DNA of 6,895 nucleotides from Sulfurospirillum sp. (GTDB taxonomy: Bacteria > Campylobacterota > Campylobacteria > Campylobacterales > QNZT01). Below the pieces are notes generated by a model. The model made no database searches and was not told the origin of the DNA. It saw only the letters and a list, made by a program, of their open reading frames with translations. Within the stretch, counting starts at the first letter, position 1, and each line of letters opens with the position of its first letter. The stretch is taken from positions 1 through 6,895 of the forward strand of contig QNZT01000083.1 of NCBI GenBank assembly GCA_003978455.1, written 5' to 3'. The translations under genes were made by a program, and so were the position numbers. This document shows positions 6,009-6,895 of this stretch, in pieces.

Positions 6009-6453
6009 GATCAAATACCTCCCCCAGTACTTTCTGGCACTGCTGATGGCGATCCTCATCTTTCTGGAGGGGTGGACATACTATCTCGGCAGACCCGCAC
6101 CGACTTTCGAACGCTACGTCAGCGACCCGGTTCCCGCACGCATCAAAGACCTCGGACTGCGCCGTTACAAAGCGGAGCACTCACCGCACCTCTTTCGCAT
6201 AAAAGTGGATACAGCAGATGAAAAAGCCCTGATCGCGAAACTGACACAGAAGTGCCATATGCAGAAAATCAGCGCCGAAAAGTTACCGAAGATGCTGACA
6301 GAAGTTGATGCAGAAATGGTCGATGTCATCAAAAAGTCACCCTATATCTACATGCGCGAAAAGTACAACCTCGACGATGCGAAAAAAGGACGTTTTTGTC
6401 TTATGTTCCGTGATTCGGATACTATCTACCTCTACCTGAACGGAGATCTTTAG
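6001..6453 (+). CDS. Uncharacterised protein with N-terminal membrane anchor
   Basis: I do not recognise this 150-residue protein. A short basic start (MFKIKYLPQ) is followed by one hydrophobic segment at about 10-28 with no clear signal peptidase site, so it is probably anchored with its C-terminal domain outside the cytoplasm. That domain (30-150) is mixed alpha/beta, begins with the Pro-rich RPAPTFERY, has two Cys (85 and 133) and ends in strands FCLMFRDSD and TIYLYLNGDL. ATG 6001 has AAGGA at 5989-5993, seven bases upstream, and overlaps the YcxB-like gene by 8 bases. It is the last gene of the set and ends just before the repeat region. No catalytic motif is visible. Confidence 0.75.
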   Translation: MFKIKYLPQYFLALLMAILIFLEGWTYYLGRPAPTFERYVSDPVPARIKDLGLRRYKAEHSPHLFRIKVDTADEKALIAKLTQKCHMQKISAEKLPKMLTEVDAEMVDVIKKSPYIYMREKYNLDDAKKGRFCLMFRDSDTIYLYLNGDL

Positions 6454-6471
6454 CACAACACCTTCATGAAC

Positions 6472-6607
6472 AACCGGAGGCAAGGTTTCAACCTTGCACA
6501 AGCGAAGTGACAGAGACACCATCGGCGGTTCGGACGTCCTGAGTAGATCGGCTGTCTCTATTTGATTGCAAAACGTACCGTTTTGGAGCTCGCCACGATT
6601 TTCTTCA
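6472..6607. repeat. Hairpin-rich direct repeat, copy 1
   Basis: Bases 6472-6587 are identical to 6739-6854 (116 bp), and 6588-6607 equal 6876-6895 after a 21-bp insertion in copy 2. An 8-base block (TTCATGAA) also precedes both copies (6463-6470 and 6724-6731). Within the repeat are perfect stem-loops: GCAAGGTT/AACCTTGC (6480-6497), AGAGACA/TGTCTCT enclosing 34 bases (6512-6559) with the palindrome GGACGTCC (6532-6539), and CAAAACG/CGTTTTG (6569-6585). No terminal transposon-style inverted repeat or transposase is seen. It starts 18 bases after the last gene. Confidence 0.9.
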
Positions 6608-6738
6608 AGGTCAACAGGTTGCTTGATGTTCGTCACCAAATCCTAAGATTTGGGACTCACATAACTGCGCAACCCGCACTGCGGCACGAAAGCAAAGCAG
6701 TTTGCTTTCTAAACCTGCGGTTTTTCATGAATAGCAAT
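6606..6738. other. Non-repeated spacer made of consecutive hairpins
   Basis: This stretch between the two repeat copies contains no gene I can support. It holds, in order: CAAG-GT-CAAC/GTTG-CTTG (6606-6625), CCAAATC-CTAA-GATTTGG (6636-6653) extended by GTC/GAC, CCGCA-C-TGCGG (6674-6684), GAAAGCAAA-GCAG-TTTGCTTTC (6688-6709) and AAACC-TGC-GGTTT (6711-6723). Such density is far above chance and suggests a structured transcript or single-strand DNA structure. Its first two bases belong to the end of copy 1. It may recur in further copies beyond the window. Confidence 0.7.
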
Positions 6739-6895
6739 AACCGGAGGCAAGGTTTCAACCTTGCACAAGCGAAGTGACAGAGACACCATCGGCGGTTCGG
6801 ACGTCCTGAGTAGATCGGCTGTCTCTATTTGATTGCAAAACGTACCGTTTTGGAACCGAAAATCTACCTCGCGCTGCTCGCCACGATTTTCTTCA
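6739..6895. repeat. Hairpin-rich direct repeat, copy 2 (runs off the window)
   Basis: The first 116 bases match copy 1 exactly, 267 bp downstream. A 21-bp segment (6855-6875) absent from copy 1 follows, then 20 bases matching copy 1 again up to the window edge. The inserted segment supplies GAAAATC (6858-6864), which can pair with GATTTTC (6885-6891); copy 1 has the second arm without the first. The spacing suggests a tandem array with a unit of about 270-290 bp, though only two copies are visible. Confidence 0.88.

Noticed and set aside
6337..6639. 100-codon open frame on the - strand through repeat copy 1
   Set aside because: It starts with TTG, lies partly antisense to the 6001-6453 gene, and its C-terminal half has no counterpart in copy 2, where the same frame stops at 6709-6711. 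The similar peptides come from the DNA repeat itself. A coding origin is kept only as an option under the indel finding.
6472..6895. CRISPR array
   Set aside because: The repeat is over 100 bp, there are only two copies, the spacer of about 150 bp is itself hairpin-rich, and no cas genes are seen.

Overview
The window looks like a denitrification locus from a Campylobacterota (Epsilonproteobacteria) chromosome, probably a Sulfurimonas-, Sulfurovum- or Sulfuricurvum-like sulfur oxidiser. The lineage call rests on the periplasmic nitrate reductase gene order napB-napF-(extra gene)-napL-napD: NapL is a mark of this group, and no napC is seen. The exact genus is inference.

Region 1 (1-2376) is the 3' half of a nap operon, all on the + strand. 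It holds the end of napB, napF (four [4Fe-4S] Cys sets), an unrecognised and very acidic 115-residue protein, napL (exported beta-propeller) and napD (NapA maturation chaperone). The first four genes overlap by 1 to 7 bases, with GTG and TTG starts, which suggests translational coupling. napA, napG and napH should lie upstream of the window.

Region 2 (2377-4906) is a two-gene heme-copper oxidoreductase operon. Its leader has a perfect FNR/CRP-family palindrome (TTGAT-N4-ATCAA, 2505-2518), an AT-rich -10 region and an AGGAGG ribosome site. The first gene encodes a cupredoxin-like subunit II that has lost every CuA ligand position I can align except the Met. The second encodes a 12-helix catalytic subunit that keeps all three heme His ligands and the HH pair of the metal-B site. 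At the helix VI position of the third metal-B His it has Asp, with a second Asp four residues later where cNOR has its FeB glutamate. This fits a non-canonical nitric oxide reductase better than an oxygen reductase. Its place beside nap and under an FNR-type box supports a role in N-oxide respiration: nitrate to nitrite by Nap, NO to N2O by this enzyme. No nitrite reductase is in the window. A strong hairpin (4844-4879) closes the operon.

Region 3 (4907-6453) is a tightly overlapping three-gene operon of small membrane proteins: a two-helix protein, a YcxB-like domain protein and a single-helix anchored protein. Their function is unknown.

Region 4 (6454-6895) has no convincing gene. It holds two copies of a direct repeat (116 bp identical, 267 bp apart), tiled almost end to end with short perfect hairpins. 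The second copy has a 21-bp insertion and runs off the window edge.
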